A DNA stretch of 11,997 nt from JANYHY01 sp043784605 (GCA_043784605.1 JAYVYD010000256.1:1-11997), one strand, 5' to 3'; positions 1 through 6,867 are shown, counted from the first letter of the stretch. Numbers and translations: made by a program. Notes: a model not told the origin generated them from the sequence alone.

Positions 1-302
1 GTGTAGATCGACTGCGCGAGCACTGTCGCGGTGGTCGTACCGTCGCCGGCCTTGTCGCTGGTCTTGCTCGCTACCTCGCGGACCATCTGCGCGCCCATGT
101 TCTCGAACCGGTCGAAGAGCTCGATCTCTTTGGCGACCGTGACGCCGTCCTTGGTGACCACCGGCGAGCCGTAGCTCTTCTCGATGACGACGTTGCGTCC
201 CTTGGGGCCGAGAGTGACCTTCACGGCATCCGCCAGCATGTTGACGCCCTCGAGGATCGCGCTGCGGGCGTGGCGGCTGTAGACGATTTGCTTGGCGCTC
301 AT
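1..302 (-). CDS. groEL: Chaperonin GroEL, N-terminal part (cut by window edge)
   Basis: This is the first 100 codons of the 60-kDa chaperonin, the ATP-driven cytoplasmic folding cage that normally works with the GroES lid. Reading from ATG at 302, the protein begins MSAKQIVYSRHARSAILEGV and contains the family hallmarks of the equatorial ATP site: VTLGPKGRNVVIEKSYG near residues 27-43, TKDGVTVAKEIEL near 48-60, and the nucleotide-binding GDGTTTATVLAQ near 87-98. The start is supported by a purine-rich AAGGG about 12 nt upstream and by exact agreement with the usual GroEL N-terminus. No groES lies between the promoter and this ATG, so this is a stand-alone groEL copy; many myxobacteria carry more than one. 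The operator at 339-365 indicates HrcA control. The remaining roughly 450 residues lie outside the window. Confidence 0.98.
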   Translation of the reverse strand, partial: MSAKQIVYSRHARSAILEGVNMLADAVKVTLGPKGRNVVIEKSYGSPVVTKDGVTVAKEIELFDRFENMGAQMVREVASKTSDKAGDGTTTATVLAQSIY

Positions 303-338
303 GGTTCTTGATTTCCCTTGTTCTCGCGGGTTTCGCGG

Positions 339-365
339 TTGGCACTCTCGATGTTCGAGTGCCAA
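339..365 (-). promoter_or_regulatory. CIRCE operator (HrcA binding site)
   Basis: A perfect inverted repeat, TTGGCACTC - 9 nt - GAGTGCCAA, sits just upstream of groEL. This is the CIRCE architecture (consensus TTAGCACTC-N9-GAGTGCTAA) with one base changed symmetrically in each arm. HrcA is known to repress chaperonin operons through this site and to release it on heat shock. It lies immediately downstream of the predicted -10 box, over the likely start of transcription and the 5' leader, where a repressor would block initiation. Confidence 0.95.
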
Positions 366-376
366 AGTTCGCGCGC

Positions 377-404
377 AAGGTAAACTCCTACGGCGGAACG
401 TCAA
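377..404 (-). promoter_or_regulatory. Predicted sigma-70-type promoter of groEL
   Basis: On the minus strand, TTGACG (399-404) is followed after 16 nt by TACCTT (377-382). The -35 matches consensus in 5 of 6 positions; the -10 is weaker but keeps the TAnnnT pattern. The expected +1 lies about 7 nt downstream, just ahead of CIRCE, which is the usual arrangement for HrcA-repressed vegetative promoters. Confidence 0.65.
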
Positions 405-500
405 GGGCCGAACCACTAGCAAGTCAGCAAAGCGTCGGCAAACGCGTCCGACTCGGGGCTTGCGAAATCCGGGCTACCCACTCGACAAGTCGCGACTCGC

Positions 501-528
501 TTGACATAAAAGTGCGCGCGACTATGTT
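501..528 (+). promoter_or_regulatory. Predicted promoter of the tRNA-Gln/tRNA-Glu unit
   Basis: A perfect -35 box TTGACA (501-506), a 16-nt spacer and a -10-like TATGTT (523-528) precede tRNA-Gln by about 38 nt. The near-consensus match is what one expects of a strong stable-RNA promoter. It is divergent from the groEL promoter, with about 95 bp between the two -35 boxes. Confidence 0.8.
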
Positions 529-566
529 GCCGCACGCTCGACGCCAGCGGTTCCTTGCAGTGTTTT

Positions 567-640
<74 letters not shown>

Positions 641-678
641 CTCAGCTTCGCTTCGAAATATTTGCTCAGCTTCACTTC
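641..678 (+). repeat. Short direct repeat behind tRNA-Gln
   Basis: CTCAGCTTCGCTTC (641-654) is repeated as CTCAGCTTCACTTC (665-678), 13 of 14 bases identical and offset by 24 bp. The copies begin directly after the encoded CCA of tRNA-Gln, in the 75-nt spacer before tRNA-Glu. They may be remnants of local duplication or part of the spacer RNA that processing enzymes remove. No function can be assigned from sequence alone. Confidence 0.5.
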
Positions 679-715
679 TCTTACGGTCAGTACGGTCTTC
701 GGACGGCTTCGCACT

Positions 716-790
716 GGCCCCATCGTCTAGCGGTTAGGACACTGGCCTCTCACGTCGGTAACATGGGTTCAAGTCCCATTGGGGTCACCA
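716..790 (+). tRNA. tRNA-Glu (anticodon CUC)
   Basis: The acceptor stem is GGCCCCA (716-722) with TGGGGTC (780-786), including one G-U pair. The D stem is GTC/GAC. The anticodon stem CTGGC/GTCGG has two G-U pairs, and the loop is CTCTCAC with anticodon CTC at 749-751. The T stem ATGGG/CCCAT encloses TTCAAGT. The discriminator is A787 and CCA is encoded at 788-790. It decodes GAG, a heavily used codon in GC-rich genomes. There is no separate promoter in the 75-nt gap, so it is probably cotranscribed with tRNA-Gln. Confidence 0.97.
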
Positions 791-796
791 GATTCC

Positions 797-815
797 CTCG
801 TGTGTGAGACACGAG
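797..815. other. Small perfect hairpin after tRNA-Glu
   Basis: CTCGTGT and ACACGAG form a perfect 7-bp stem around a 5-nt loop, 6 nt after the encoded CCA of tRNA-Glu and 7 nt before the larger terminator stem. Its position suggests a role in 3' trimming of the tRNA precursor or as an accessory part of the terminator. It lacks a following U-tract and is not a terminator by itself. Confidence 0.5.
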
Positions 816-822
816 AAAGCAA

Positions 823-855
823 AAGAGCCCGCGAGCAAACGCTTCGCGGGCTCTT
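823..855. terminator. Probable bidirectional rho-independent terminator
   Basis: AAGAGCCCGCGA (823-834) pairs perfectly with TCGCGGGCTCTT (844-855) over 12 bp around a 9-nt loop. In the minus direction the stem is followed by TTTTGCTTT-type sequence; in the plus direction by the weaker TCGCTTT. It therefore closes the tRNA transcript from the left and can end the three-gene minus-strand operon, whose last stop codon is about 100 bp away. Confidence 0.85.
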
Positions 856-954
856 CGCTTTAGTGCGCTACGACGTCGCGCGAGCTCGGGAGTCCGCTAC
901 GTCGAGCGGATGAACCGCGAGGCTGGTCGTGTCCGCTGCATCGGGTCGCGGAGC

Positions 955-3411
955 TCACGACAGCACGCGCAGCGAGCCCCGCACGACACCATAGCCGCCG
1001 TCCGCGCGTAACTCTCGCCATGCTCGCTCGGCGTCGCCCTGCCCGCTCACGAGCTCTCGATAGACCCGTACAAGGCGCGCGACATCGGCGGCGTTCTCGC
1101 GCACGAGCTCGATGCGGAAGCGACGGACGCCGAGATCGCGCAGGTTGGGGATCATCGTCGCTGCGCTCTGCGGTCGGGCGTGAAATACGGTGTTTCGGCA
1201 GCCCACGTCGGCGATCACCGGGTGCTCCATGCCGGCGCGATCGCGCAGCGCGAGCTCGTGGCGATCGCACGGGCGGCCGCACGTCCTGTGATCGCGACCT
1301 TCCGACAGGAGCGCCGCGAAGAGGCAGTGCTCGTTGTGAAAGAGGGGCATCGGGTGGTGCACGACGATCTCCGCCTGCGGGCCGAGCCCTTCGTAGAGCA
1401 AGGCGGTGAGCTGCTCGGCATCGAGGTCGAACGAAGGCGTGAAGGCGACGAGTCCGCGGTCGAGCACGGTGGCCGCGCTGATGGTGTTGGTGACGTTCAG
1501 AGAGAAGTCGCCGACCCGCGGGATGGCGGTGCTCTCGCCGAGCGCGCCGAGCCCGCGCACGAGGAGCGCGTCGGGGTTGAGCGTCTCCAAGAATCGATCG
1601 ATCTTCTCTTCGCCGGGCTTTCGAACGCGCGGCGGAGTAAGTGTGATATGTACACTGCTCTCTGAACGCAGTTCGCGCACCGCGGCACCTGTGCCGGTGA
1701 GCTCCAAGAAGTCGAGGATGATGCCGTCCGCTCCGGCCGCGACCGCCGCGCGGGCTTGCAGAAGCGAGCGGCAGAGCACGAACAGCCCAGCAGGCGCCGG
1801 CGTGCGCTCGGGACGCTCGGAGAGAGCGCGCAGATCCACAGCCGTGATCGCGTGGGAGCGACGTGCGGCATTGTCGAGCGCAAGGACGAGCTCGCGACGC
1901 GCTCGGTTGAGGGCGCCGACGGCGATGAACGCGTTCGGGGACAGGTCCGCCTGGAGGGCCGCGAGCGTGAACGGCGTGTCACCGAGGCGACCGAGCTTGT
2001 CGGCGAGCACGGCCTGGTCCGTAGCCGCGCTGCGCGCCGTCTCGAGGTTCACGTCTGTACGCGCGATCGCTGATCGCCCGTCGCGCAGGCTCTTTGCCTC
2101 GATCACGAGCGGCGATCCGATCGCGCCAGTGACGCGCATGGACAGCGGCGCCTTCTCCGGCGCGCGCTCCACGTCTCGCTTGATTTGATCGTTCGCGCGC
2201 GGATCGTTGGTGCGGAAGACGCGCCGCCCTTTCGCGATCGCCGACACGCTCTTGTCCGGTCCGAGCCACAGAGACGAGCGCTCACCGACCGGCGCGCGCG
2301 GGGCGAGCTTGCCGTGCGCGTCGTAGATCTCCCAGACCCTGCCGCCCACCTCGCCAAGGCCAGCGAACGCTCCGAGGACGAGGATACCGTCCCCGCGCTC
2401 GACCGACTCGCTCAGCGTGACGTCAACGCACGCCCCGCCCTTGATGTGGGTGAGGCCATCACTCACGCCGATCTCGACGCCGCGGTGATCGCAGGTCATG
2501 CCCTCGACGAGCTGCTGGTGATCGACGCCGTCCAAAAAGCCCGCGCCCGAGCCGCGCGAGTACGTCTGGAGTGCGAGGCGGCGATGCTCTTGATTGTTGT
2601 CGCCTTCGCCTACCGCCGCGGCCGCGGCCTCGCGGTAAAGCCTAGTTGCGGCATACACGTATTCGGGACCCTTCATGCGGCCCTCGATTTTCATCGAGCG
2701 GACGCCGATCTCGGCGAGTCGAGGCACGAGGTGCGCGGCCTCGAGATCCATGGGCGAGAGGAGGTACGCCTTGTCTCCGAGATCTCGAAGCACACCGTCG
2801 ACGACGAGCTGGTAGGGCAGCCTGCACGCTTGCGCGCACGCGCCGCGATTGGCGCTGCGGCCACCGATCGCCTCGCTGGTGAGACACTGCCCGGAGTACG
2901 AGACGCAGAGCGCGCCATGAACGAACACCTCGAGCTCGATCGTCGCACGCGAAGCGATCTCGGCGATCTGTTCGATGGAGAGCTCACGCGCGAGCACCAC
3001 GCGACGCGCCCCGAGCTCGGCGGCGAACGCGACCGACGTCGCGTCCGTGCAGGTCATCTGCGTCGAGGCATGGATGGGCATGGTCGGCGCGATCGCACGC
3101 ACGAGCTTGGCGACCGCAAAATCCTGGACGATCACCGCGTCTGCTCCCGCGCGCGCGCACGCCTCGATCGCGCTCACCGCAGCATCGAGCTCGTGATCGA
3201 ACACGAGCGTGTTGAGCGTGACGTAGCCCTTCGTCCCGTGTTCGTGGAGCATACCGAAGGTGTCGGAGAGCTCGTCTACGTCGAAATTCTTGGCGCGAGC
3301 GCGAGCATTGAAGCCTTGGAGGCCGAAGTAAACTGCGTCTGCTCCCGCACGCACGGCGGCGCGCATGGACGCTTCATCTCCAGCGGGCGCAAGTACCTCA
3401 GGTCTCTTCAT
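955..3411 (-). CDS. Long U32-family protein, RlhA/DUF3656 type
   Basis: This is a cytoplasmic U32-family protein of 818 residues. The family was named for peptidases, but well-studied members are RNA or quinone hydroxylation enzymes that hold an Fe-S cluster (RlhA for 23S rRNA C2501, TrhP for tRNA, UbiU/V). The N-terminal half starts RPEVLAPAGDEASMRAAVRA and has the motif EVFVHGALCVSYSGQC. Four cysteines near residues 169, 176, 192 and 196 are spaced C-x6-C-x15-C-x3-C as in the cluster-binding family. A DUF3656-like region (about 380-510, ending near AFIAVGALNRARRE) points to the RlhA branch. A second half carries another cysteine set (about 696, 711, 715, 738) around HNEHCLF, CGRPC and RDRAGMEHPV. 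I chose ATG at 3411 because AAGGTG lies 9 nt upstream; an in-frame GTG at 3423 would add four residues but overlaps that ribosome site. The gene follows the transglycosylase by 28 bp. Whether the substrate is rRNA is inferred. Confidence 0.9.
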   Translation of the reverse strand: MKRPEVLAPAGDEASMRAAVRAGADAVYFGLQGFNARARAKNFDVDELSDTFGMLHEHGTKGYVTLNTLVFDHELDAAVSAIEACARAGADAVIVQDFAVAKLVRAIAPTMPIHASTQMTCTDATSVAFAAELGARRVVLARELSIEQIAEIASRATIELEVFVHGALCVSYSGQCLTSEAIGGRSANRGACAQACRLPYQLVVDGVLRDLGDKAYLLSPMDLEAAHLVPRLAEIGVRSMKIEGRMKGPEYVYAATRLYREAAAAAVGEGDNNQEHRRLALQTYSRGSGAGFLDGVDHQQLVEGMTCDHRGVEIGVSDGLTHIKGGACVDVTLSESVERGDGILVLGAFAGLGEVGGRVWEIYDAHGKLAPRAPVGERSSLWLGPDKSVSAIAKGRRVFRTNDPRANDQIKRDVERAPEKAPLSMRVTGAIGSPLVIEAKSLRDGRSAIARTDVNLETARSAATDQAVLADKLGRLGDTPFTLAALQADLSPNAFIAVGALNRARRELVLALDNAARRSHAITAVDLRALSERPERTPAPAGLFVLCRSLLQARAAVAAGADGIILDFLELTGTGAAVRELRSESSVHITLTPPRVRKPGEEKIDRFLETLNPDALLVRGLGALGESTAIPRVGDFSLNVTNTISAATVLDRGLVAFTPSFDLDAEQLTALLYEGLGPQAEIVVHHPMPLFHNEHCLFAALLSEGRDHRTCGRPCDRHELALRDRAGMEHPVIADVGCRNTVFHARPQSAATMIPNLRDLGVRRFRIELVRENAADVARLVRVYRELVSGQGDAERAWRELRADGGYGVVRGSLRVLS

Positions 3412-3439
3412 CGGATCGGGCACCTTAGCAGCATCGGCC

Positions 3440-4540
3440 CTACCGCTTTCGGCGACGCGTCCCCAACATCACGAATGCAAGGAAGAGCCAAGACGCGCTC
3501 GGCGTGCTCGAGCCTTCGCGGCAAGAGCAGCCTCCGTCTGCGCTCGCGGCGCCGTTCGGGGCCGTGCTTGCGTCCGGGTTCGGAGGCGGAGGCGAGGCTG
3601 CGTCGACGCCAGGAGGCACGCTCGCGTCTTTCGGAGGCACGCCCGCGTCCATCATGGGAACGCCGTCGCAGACCGACGCGTGCACGATGCGTGTCTTGGT
3701 GCAGTCGGTCGGAGAGTCGCAGCTGGGCTCCGGCAGATCAGGCGGCGCGCCGGAGCCGCCTACGTCCGCGCGGTTCGGGTACGCAACAGCGAGCGAGGTC
3801 CATCGGTTGGCCGACGGGTGCTCCATCCACCCCAGCACCTTCTCCTGATACGTGTAGCTTCCACCGTTCGACGGGTTGTAGACGCCGCGGCCCGGCGTGA
3901 GGTTCGGGTTGCTCGGGTTGTTGGAGTACGCGAGGCCGTTGTAGGCCCAGATCGCGGTGTACCAATCCTCGACGACGTCTGGGTTGTTGTCGCCGACGCA
4001 CTTGGTAGCGCCCCACTTGCCGGCCAGGATCAGCGTGCCTGTCGCGAGGTTGTACGTCGGCTCCGAGACGACGCGTTGCCGATCGAACGACGGGTTCTCG
4101 CCGACGTGCATCCCGCTCGTGACTTGCCCGATGCCATAGCCGCAATCGAACGAGATGATCGTGCGCTCGGGCGCGCCGACCGAGGCCGCCGGTGTGTCGG
4201 GCACGCAGAACTGCCGCCAGCCCGTCTCCACCATCGCGATCGACTTGAGCACGTGACACGGAAAGTGTGCGGGCACCGTCGTCGGCGGATTGGGCTTGCC
4301 GCAGCCGGATCCGATATCCCCGATCGAGGGGCCGTCCGTCAGCCAACTCGCTTTGCCCGGCGCGACCTTCGCGAACACCAGGTTCCATTGCGGGATTGTC
4401 GGGTTGGTACCGGGCGCCGGATCGACTCCGCAGTTTTGCCCGCCGGCGGTCTCTTTCGGCGTGTAGCTCGGGCAGAACGCGAGCGCGGCGCGTGACGTGA
4501 GCATCAAGACACCGACGACGAGGCCGAGTCGCGGGCTCAT
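3440..4540 (-). CDS. Secreted lytic-transglycosylase-like protein with MYXO-CTERM tail
   Basis: This is a 366-residue exported protein that probably cleaves or binds peptidoglycan. Residues 1-21 form a signal peptide (hydrophobic core, cleavage after RAALA). The region HVLKSIAMVETGW places a candidate catalytic Glu at 105, followed by CGYGIGQVTSGM (133-144) and AIWAYNG, a pattern like SLT/goose-lysozyme-fold transglycosylases. Several cysteines suggest disulfides. The part from about residue 295 to 337 is a Pro/Ala/Ser/Asp linker, followed by Cys338-Ser-Cys340, a short hydrophobic run and RRRKR at the very end. That is the MYXO-CTERM layout, known to be processed by myxosortases for outer-surface anchoring. 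The ATG at 4540 has GGAGG 6 nt upstream and overlaps the previous gene's stop (ATGA), so the two are translationally coupled. The enzyme class is moderately sure; the sorting tail is clear. Confidence 0.85.
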   Translation of the reverse strand: MSPRLGLVVGVLMLTSRAALAFCPSYTPKETAGGQNCGVDPAPGTNPTIPQWNLVFAKVAPGKASWLTDGPSIGDIGSGCGKPNPPTTVPAHFPCHVLKSIAMVETGWRQFCVPDTPAASVGAPERTIISFDCGYGIGQVTSGMHVGENPSFDRQRVVSEPTYNLATGTLILAGKWGATKCVGDNNPDVVEDWYTAIWAYNGLAYSNNPSNPNLTPGRGVYNPSNGGSYTYQEKVLGWMEHPSANRWTSLAVAYPNRADVGGSGAPPDLPEPSCDSPTDCTKTRIVHASVCDGVPMMDAGVPPKDASVPPGVDAASPPPPNPDASTAPNGAASADGGCSCREGSSTPSASWLFLAFVMLGTRRRKR

Positions 4541-5589
4541 CGCACACCTCCACGGCCGGCGCCCAGGAACCCGACGGCGTCGATCCTCTCGACTCCGCCG
4601 ATCTTGATCATGCGTAAGGTCGCGCTCTGTAGCGCATAGGTCTCGTCCATACCCGCGCCGGGGACGTGGAGCACAGAGAGCCAAGCGCCGTCGTCCGTCG
4701 ACGCGAGCGGCGCGTCGAACCCAGCGCCAAGCGGCGCGATGACCTTGCCGCCGATCCACAGACCGCCGCGGCGTGGCGCAGTGCGCGCGACCGACCCGTC
4801 CACGAGAGCGAGCGGCGAGCACTGCTGGTCGGGGTCGGACGAGAGCGTAGTCAGCGTAAACGTCGCGAGGTCGAGTCGCTCCACGGTCCACGCGTCGCCC
4901 CTGCGATCGGCGAACACCATCGTGCGTCGGGCGTCGTCCACGCTGAAATCGCGCGCGAAAGGCGGCACTGCGATGGTCGACTTCAAAGCGCCAGACCTCG
5001 CGTCGAGCGAGATCACCTCCGCGCCTTGCGGGCCGACGCGGTAGACGAGGAGTGACCCCGCTTGCTCTCCGGCGAGGTGGAGCGCGTAGCCCTTGAACGT
5101 GTATACTGCACGTATTGCACCCGTCGCAGGATCGACGGCGTCGAGGTTCACATCATCCACGCGCAAGCGCCCGTCCGTCGGATCCGGCCCGGCCGCTCCA
5201 CGTTCGACGTACACCCACCCGTCCGCGCTCGCGAGTGGTCGTCGAGCGTGCCCAACGCCAGCCGCCAAGCGGTGCACGCCGGCGCCGTCTACGCGATAGA
5301 GCGCAGCTCCCCAGGATCGGTCGCCTGGGTCGTCCTCGTCCGTGATGACGAAGACCGCGCCTGAGCGAGTGTCTCCGCGCACCACCGCACCAGGCGGATG
5401 GCGCAGCACCCCAAGAGCGCGCGACGCGCCGGTGTCCAGAGTGACGACGCGCACCTCGCTCGAGGTCGCGTCAGCGTCGTGAGGCGTAGCGATGACCGCG
5501 AGCTGCACGCTCGCGCTCTGCGCCTCGGAGACGTTGGACGAGAACGCGACAGCGACCGCAATGGCAGGACCAAGCTTCTTGAGGTTCAC
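4537..5589 (-). CDS. Secreted protein, probably beta-propeller, function unknown
   Basis: I do not recognise a named family. The 350-residue product has a clear signal peptide (MNLKKLGPAIAVAVAFSSNVSEA, cleavage near residue 23). The rest is a run of short beta-rich segments with recurring patterns such as VRVVTLDTGASRALG, VDDVNLDAVDPATGAIRAVY and VISLDARSGALKSTI. These resemble the blades of WD40/PQQ-like propellers, in which each blade ends in a D-x-x-S/T-G-x turn. No catalytic motif or metal site is visible, and there is no MYXO-CTERM tail. The start is GTG at 5589; TAAGCT lies 6 nt before it, and there is no strong Shine-Dalgarno. It is the first gene of the minus-strand operon and overlaps the transglycosylase start by 4 nt. 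This suggests a partner or recognition protein for that surface enzyme, which is inference from context. Confidence 0.8.
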   Translation of the reverse strand: MNLKKLGPAIAVAVAFSSNVSEAQSASVQLAVIATPHDADATSSEVRVVTLDTGASRALGVLRHPPGAVVRGDTRSGAVFVITDEDDPGDRSWGAALYRVDGAGVHRLAAGVGHARRPLASADGWVYVERGAAGPDPTDGRLRVDDVNLDAVDPATGAIRAVYTFKGYALHLAGEQAGSLLVYRVGPQGAEVISLDARSGALKSTIAVPPFARDFSVDDARRTMVFADRRGDAWTVERLDLATFTLTTLSSDPDQQCSPLALVDGSVARTAPRRGGLWIGGKVIAPLGAGFDAPLASTDDGAWLSVLHVPGAGMDETYALQSATLRMIKIGGVERIDAVGFLGAGRGGVR

Positions 5590-5595
5590 ATCCGC

Positions 5596-5601
5596 AGCTT
5601 A
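5596..5601 (-). promoter_or_regulatory. Candidate -10 box of the minus-strand operon
   Basis: TAAGCT on the minus strand fits the TAnnnT pattern and ends 6 nt before the GTG at 5589, the spacing expected if transcription starts on the start codon. No convincing -35 box was found upstream. Only 31 bp separate this start from the divergent SDR gene, so any promoter must be compact. Confidence 0.35.
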
Positions 5602-5620
5602 CCTGCTCTATGCATCGTGC

Positions 5621-6364
5621 ATGGGTCGAACGCTGATCACGGGAGCTTCGAGCGGAATCGGGCGGGCGCTCGCGATAGAGCTCGCGAGGCGCGGACGGCG
5701 AGTCGTCGTGGCCGCGAGACGCGAGCGTGAACTCGAGCGAGTCGCGGACGAGATCCGCGTGGACGGCGGGACGGCGGAGACCATGGCGCTCGACGTCGCG
5801 AACACGAGCGCGACGGTCGCTAGGCTGCGCGATTGGGACGACGCCGACGAGATCGACAGCGTGATCGCCAACGCAGGCGTGGGCGCGGCTCACGACGCGG
5901 ATCCGAGCTCGTGGGAGGCTATCGCTGACGCTTGCCACATCAACTATTGCGGCGCGGCAGCCACGCTGACCGCCCTCTTGCCCCGAATGATGAAGCGTCG
6001 ACGCGGTCACCTCGTGGGTGTGGGTTCGCTCGCGTCGTTCGGCGCGCTCCCTTCGTCTGCTGCGTATTGCTCGCCGAAGGCTGGCTTGCGCATGCTGCTC
6101 GACTGCCTTCGACTCGACGCAAGCGCGTCGGGCGTGACGGTGACGGCACTGCACCTCGGCTTCGTCGACACACCCATGCTGGCGCACGCGAAACATCCGA
6201 CGCCACAGCGCGTCTCTGCGGAGAAGGCCGCCAAGGTCATGGCCGACGCGATCGATCGTCGGACCGACGAGCTGACGTTCCCGCGGGCGCTCGGCATCGC
6301 CGCCTTCGCCGCGGGCCGTTTGCCGCTGTCTGTCCGCGTATGGCTCGCGAGCCGCTATCGCTGA
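5621..6364 (+). CDS. SDR-family NAD(P)-dependent oxidoreductase
   Basis: This is a classical short-chain dehydrogenase/reductase of 247 residues, a cytoplasmic Rossmann-fold enzyme that oxidises or reduces alcohols and ketones. The cofactor loop TGASSGIG is at 7-14. Arg33-Arg34 after the second strand favours NADPH. The NAG motif is at 84-86. The catalytic set is Asn108, Ser136, Tyr149 and Lys153 (YCSPK). The LGFVDTPM segment near 179-186 matches the usual PGxxxT position. The length is normal for the family. I chose ATG at 5621 because the first beta strand begins at once after it; in-frame extensions at 5561 or 5492 would add residues antisense to the neighbouring gene. No Shine-Dalgarno is visible, and TATGCA lies 6 nt upstream. 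The C-terminal tail is rich in Arg and aromatic residues and might touch a membrane. The substrate cannot be told from sequence. Confidence 0.92.
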   Translation: MGRTLITGASSGIGRALAIELARRGRRVVVAARRERELERVADEIRVDGGTAETMALDVANTSATVARLRDWDDADEIDSVIANAGVGAAHDADPSSWEAIADACHINYCGAAATLTALLPRMMKRRRGHLVGVGSLASFGALPSSAAYCSPKAGLRMLLDCLRLDASASGVTVTALHLGFVDTPMLAHAKHPTPQRVSAEKAAKVMADAIDRRTDELTFPRALGIAAFAAGRLPLSVRVWLASRYR

Positions 6365-6570
6365 GCGATACGAGCTTGACGATATCCGGTGGCTTGGAAG
6401 TCCCCCGAGCCGTCTTGCGCGACATGGCCTGTGAGCACGCTGACCACGGCCGGCTCTTTGGGCTTCGGCTCATGGCTGGCGGACCAAAACCCCGCGCCGA
6501 GGACGGCGACATGAAGGGTCGCGGCGACGAGCAACGCGAGGGGGCGGCGAAGAGCGGCGAGCATGGGCAT
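6355..6570 (-). CDS. Small membrane protein resembling a TonB N-terminus
   Basis: This is a 71-residue ORF that starts MPMLAALRRPLALLVAATLH, followed by a hydrophobic run to about residue 29 and then a Lys/Glu/Pro stretch (SASHEPKPKEPAVV). That is the layout of the N-terminal anchor of TonB-like proteins, but it stops long before any periplasmic domain, so it may be an independent small protein or a remnant. Codon third positions are mostly G or C, which supports real coding. Its 3' end overlaps the convergent SDR gene by 10 bp. The start could also be the second ATG at 6564; neither has a clear ribosome site. There is no database support, so this remains a moderate call. Confidence 0.5.
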   Translation of the reverse strand: MPMLAALRRPLALLVAATLHVAVLGAGFWSASHEPKPKEPAVVSVLTGHVAQDGSGDFQATGYRQARIAQR

Positions 6571-6616
6571 CTTGGACGTTCTGACACGCGAGGCCCTTCG
6601 AAGGTTCCGAGTCGCC

Positions 6617-6645
6617 TTGTAACTGATCGCATGTTCAGGTATCTT
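6617..6645 (+). promoter_or_regulatory. Candidate promoter of the 71-residue gene
   Basis: TTGTAA (6617-6622) and TATCTT (6640-6645) are separated by 17 nt, each matching consensus in 4 of 6 positions. The next likely +1 is near 6652, which is also a GTG start codon, so the transcript may be leaderless. Confidence 0.45.
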
Positions 6646-6651
6646 CAGCGA

Positions 6652-6867
6652 GTGAACCTGCTCGTCCAACAGCTCAAGGCAGCGATCGCAGAGCTCGCCA
6701 AGCGCAAGGGGTTGCACGGCGCGCGCGTGCTCGAGAAGGTCAACCGCTATGGCGAAATCGTCATCGCGCTGATCTTGCCAGGCAAGTCCCCCGGCACTTC
6801 CACATCCACACCGGCATCTGCACCGGCAACCCCACCCAGAGAGCGCCGAGAAGATAGTGACGAGTGA
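6652..6867 (+). CDS. Small helical protein of unknown function
   Basis: I do not recognise this 71-residue protein. The N-terminal two thirds (VNLLVQQLKAAIAELAKRKG, then ARVLEKVNRYGEIVIALILPG) look like amphipathic helices ending in a short hydrophobic segment. The C-terminal tail is a low-complexity Thr/Ser/Pro/Ala stretch with repeated CCGGCA units in the DNA, ending in charged residues. Codon use turns strongly G/C at third positions from GTG 6652 onward, while the seven codons before it (from an in-frame ATG at 6631) do not show this. I therefore prefer the GTG start. TATCTT lies 6 nt before it. The next gene begins 26 bp downstream on the same strand, so the two may share a transcript. 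Confidence 0.6.
   Translation: MNLLVQQLKAAIAELAKRKGLHGARVLEKVNRYGEIVIALILPGKSPGTSTSTPASAPATPPRERREDSDE

Noticed and set aside
641..715. Direct repeat behind tRNA-Gln as an integration (att) site
   Set aside because: The repeat does not copy the tRNA 3' end, no integrase gene is near and the copies are only 24 bp apart.
955..3411. Calling the U32 protein a collagenase or peptidase
   Set aside because: That is the historical family name; characterised members with this cysteine pattern and DUF3656-like region are Fe-S hydroxylation enzymes, and no protease catalytic residues can be pointed out.
2185..3900. Plus-strand open frame of 571 codons across the U32 and transglycosylase genes
   Set aside because: It is antisense to two genes with recognisable domains, has a composition full of Arg/Ala/Glu with no motif, and crosses the boundary between them. 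Long antisense frames are common in GC-rich DNA.
4541..4891. N-terminal extension of the transglycosylase frame upstream of ATG 4540
   Set aside because: The extra residues are Arg-rich, overlap the coding end of the upstream gene, and would bury the signal peptide. ATG 4540 has a strong ribosome site and a clean signal sequence.
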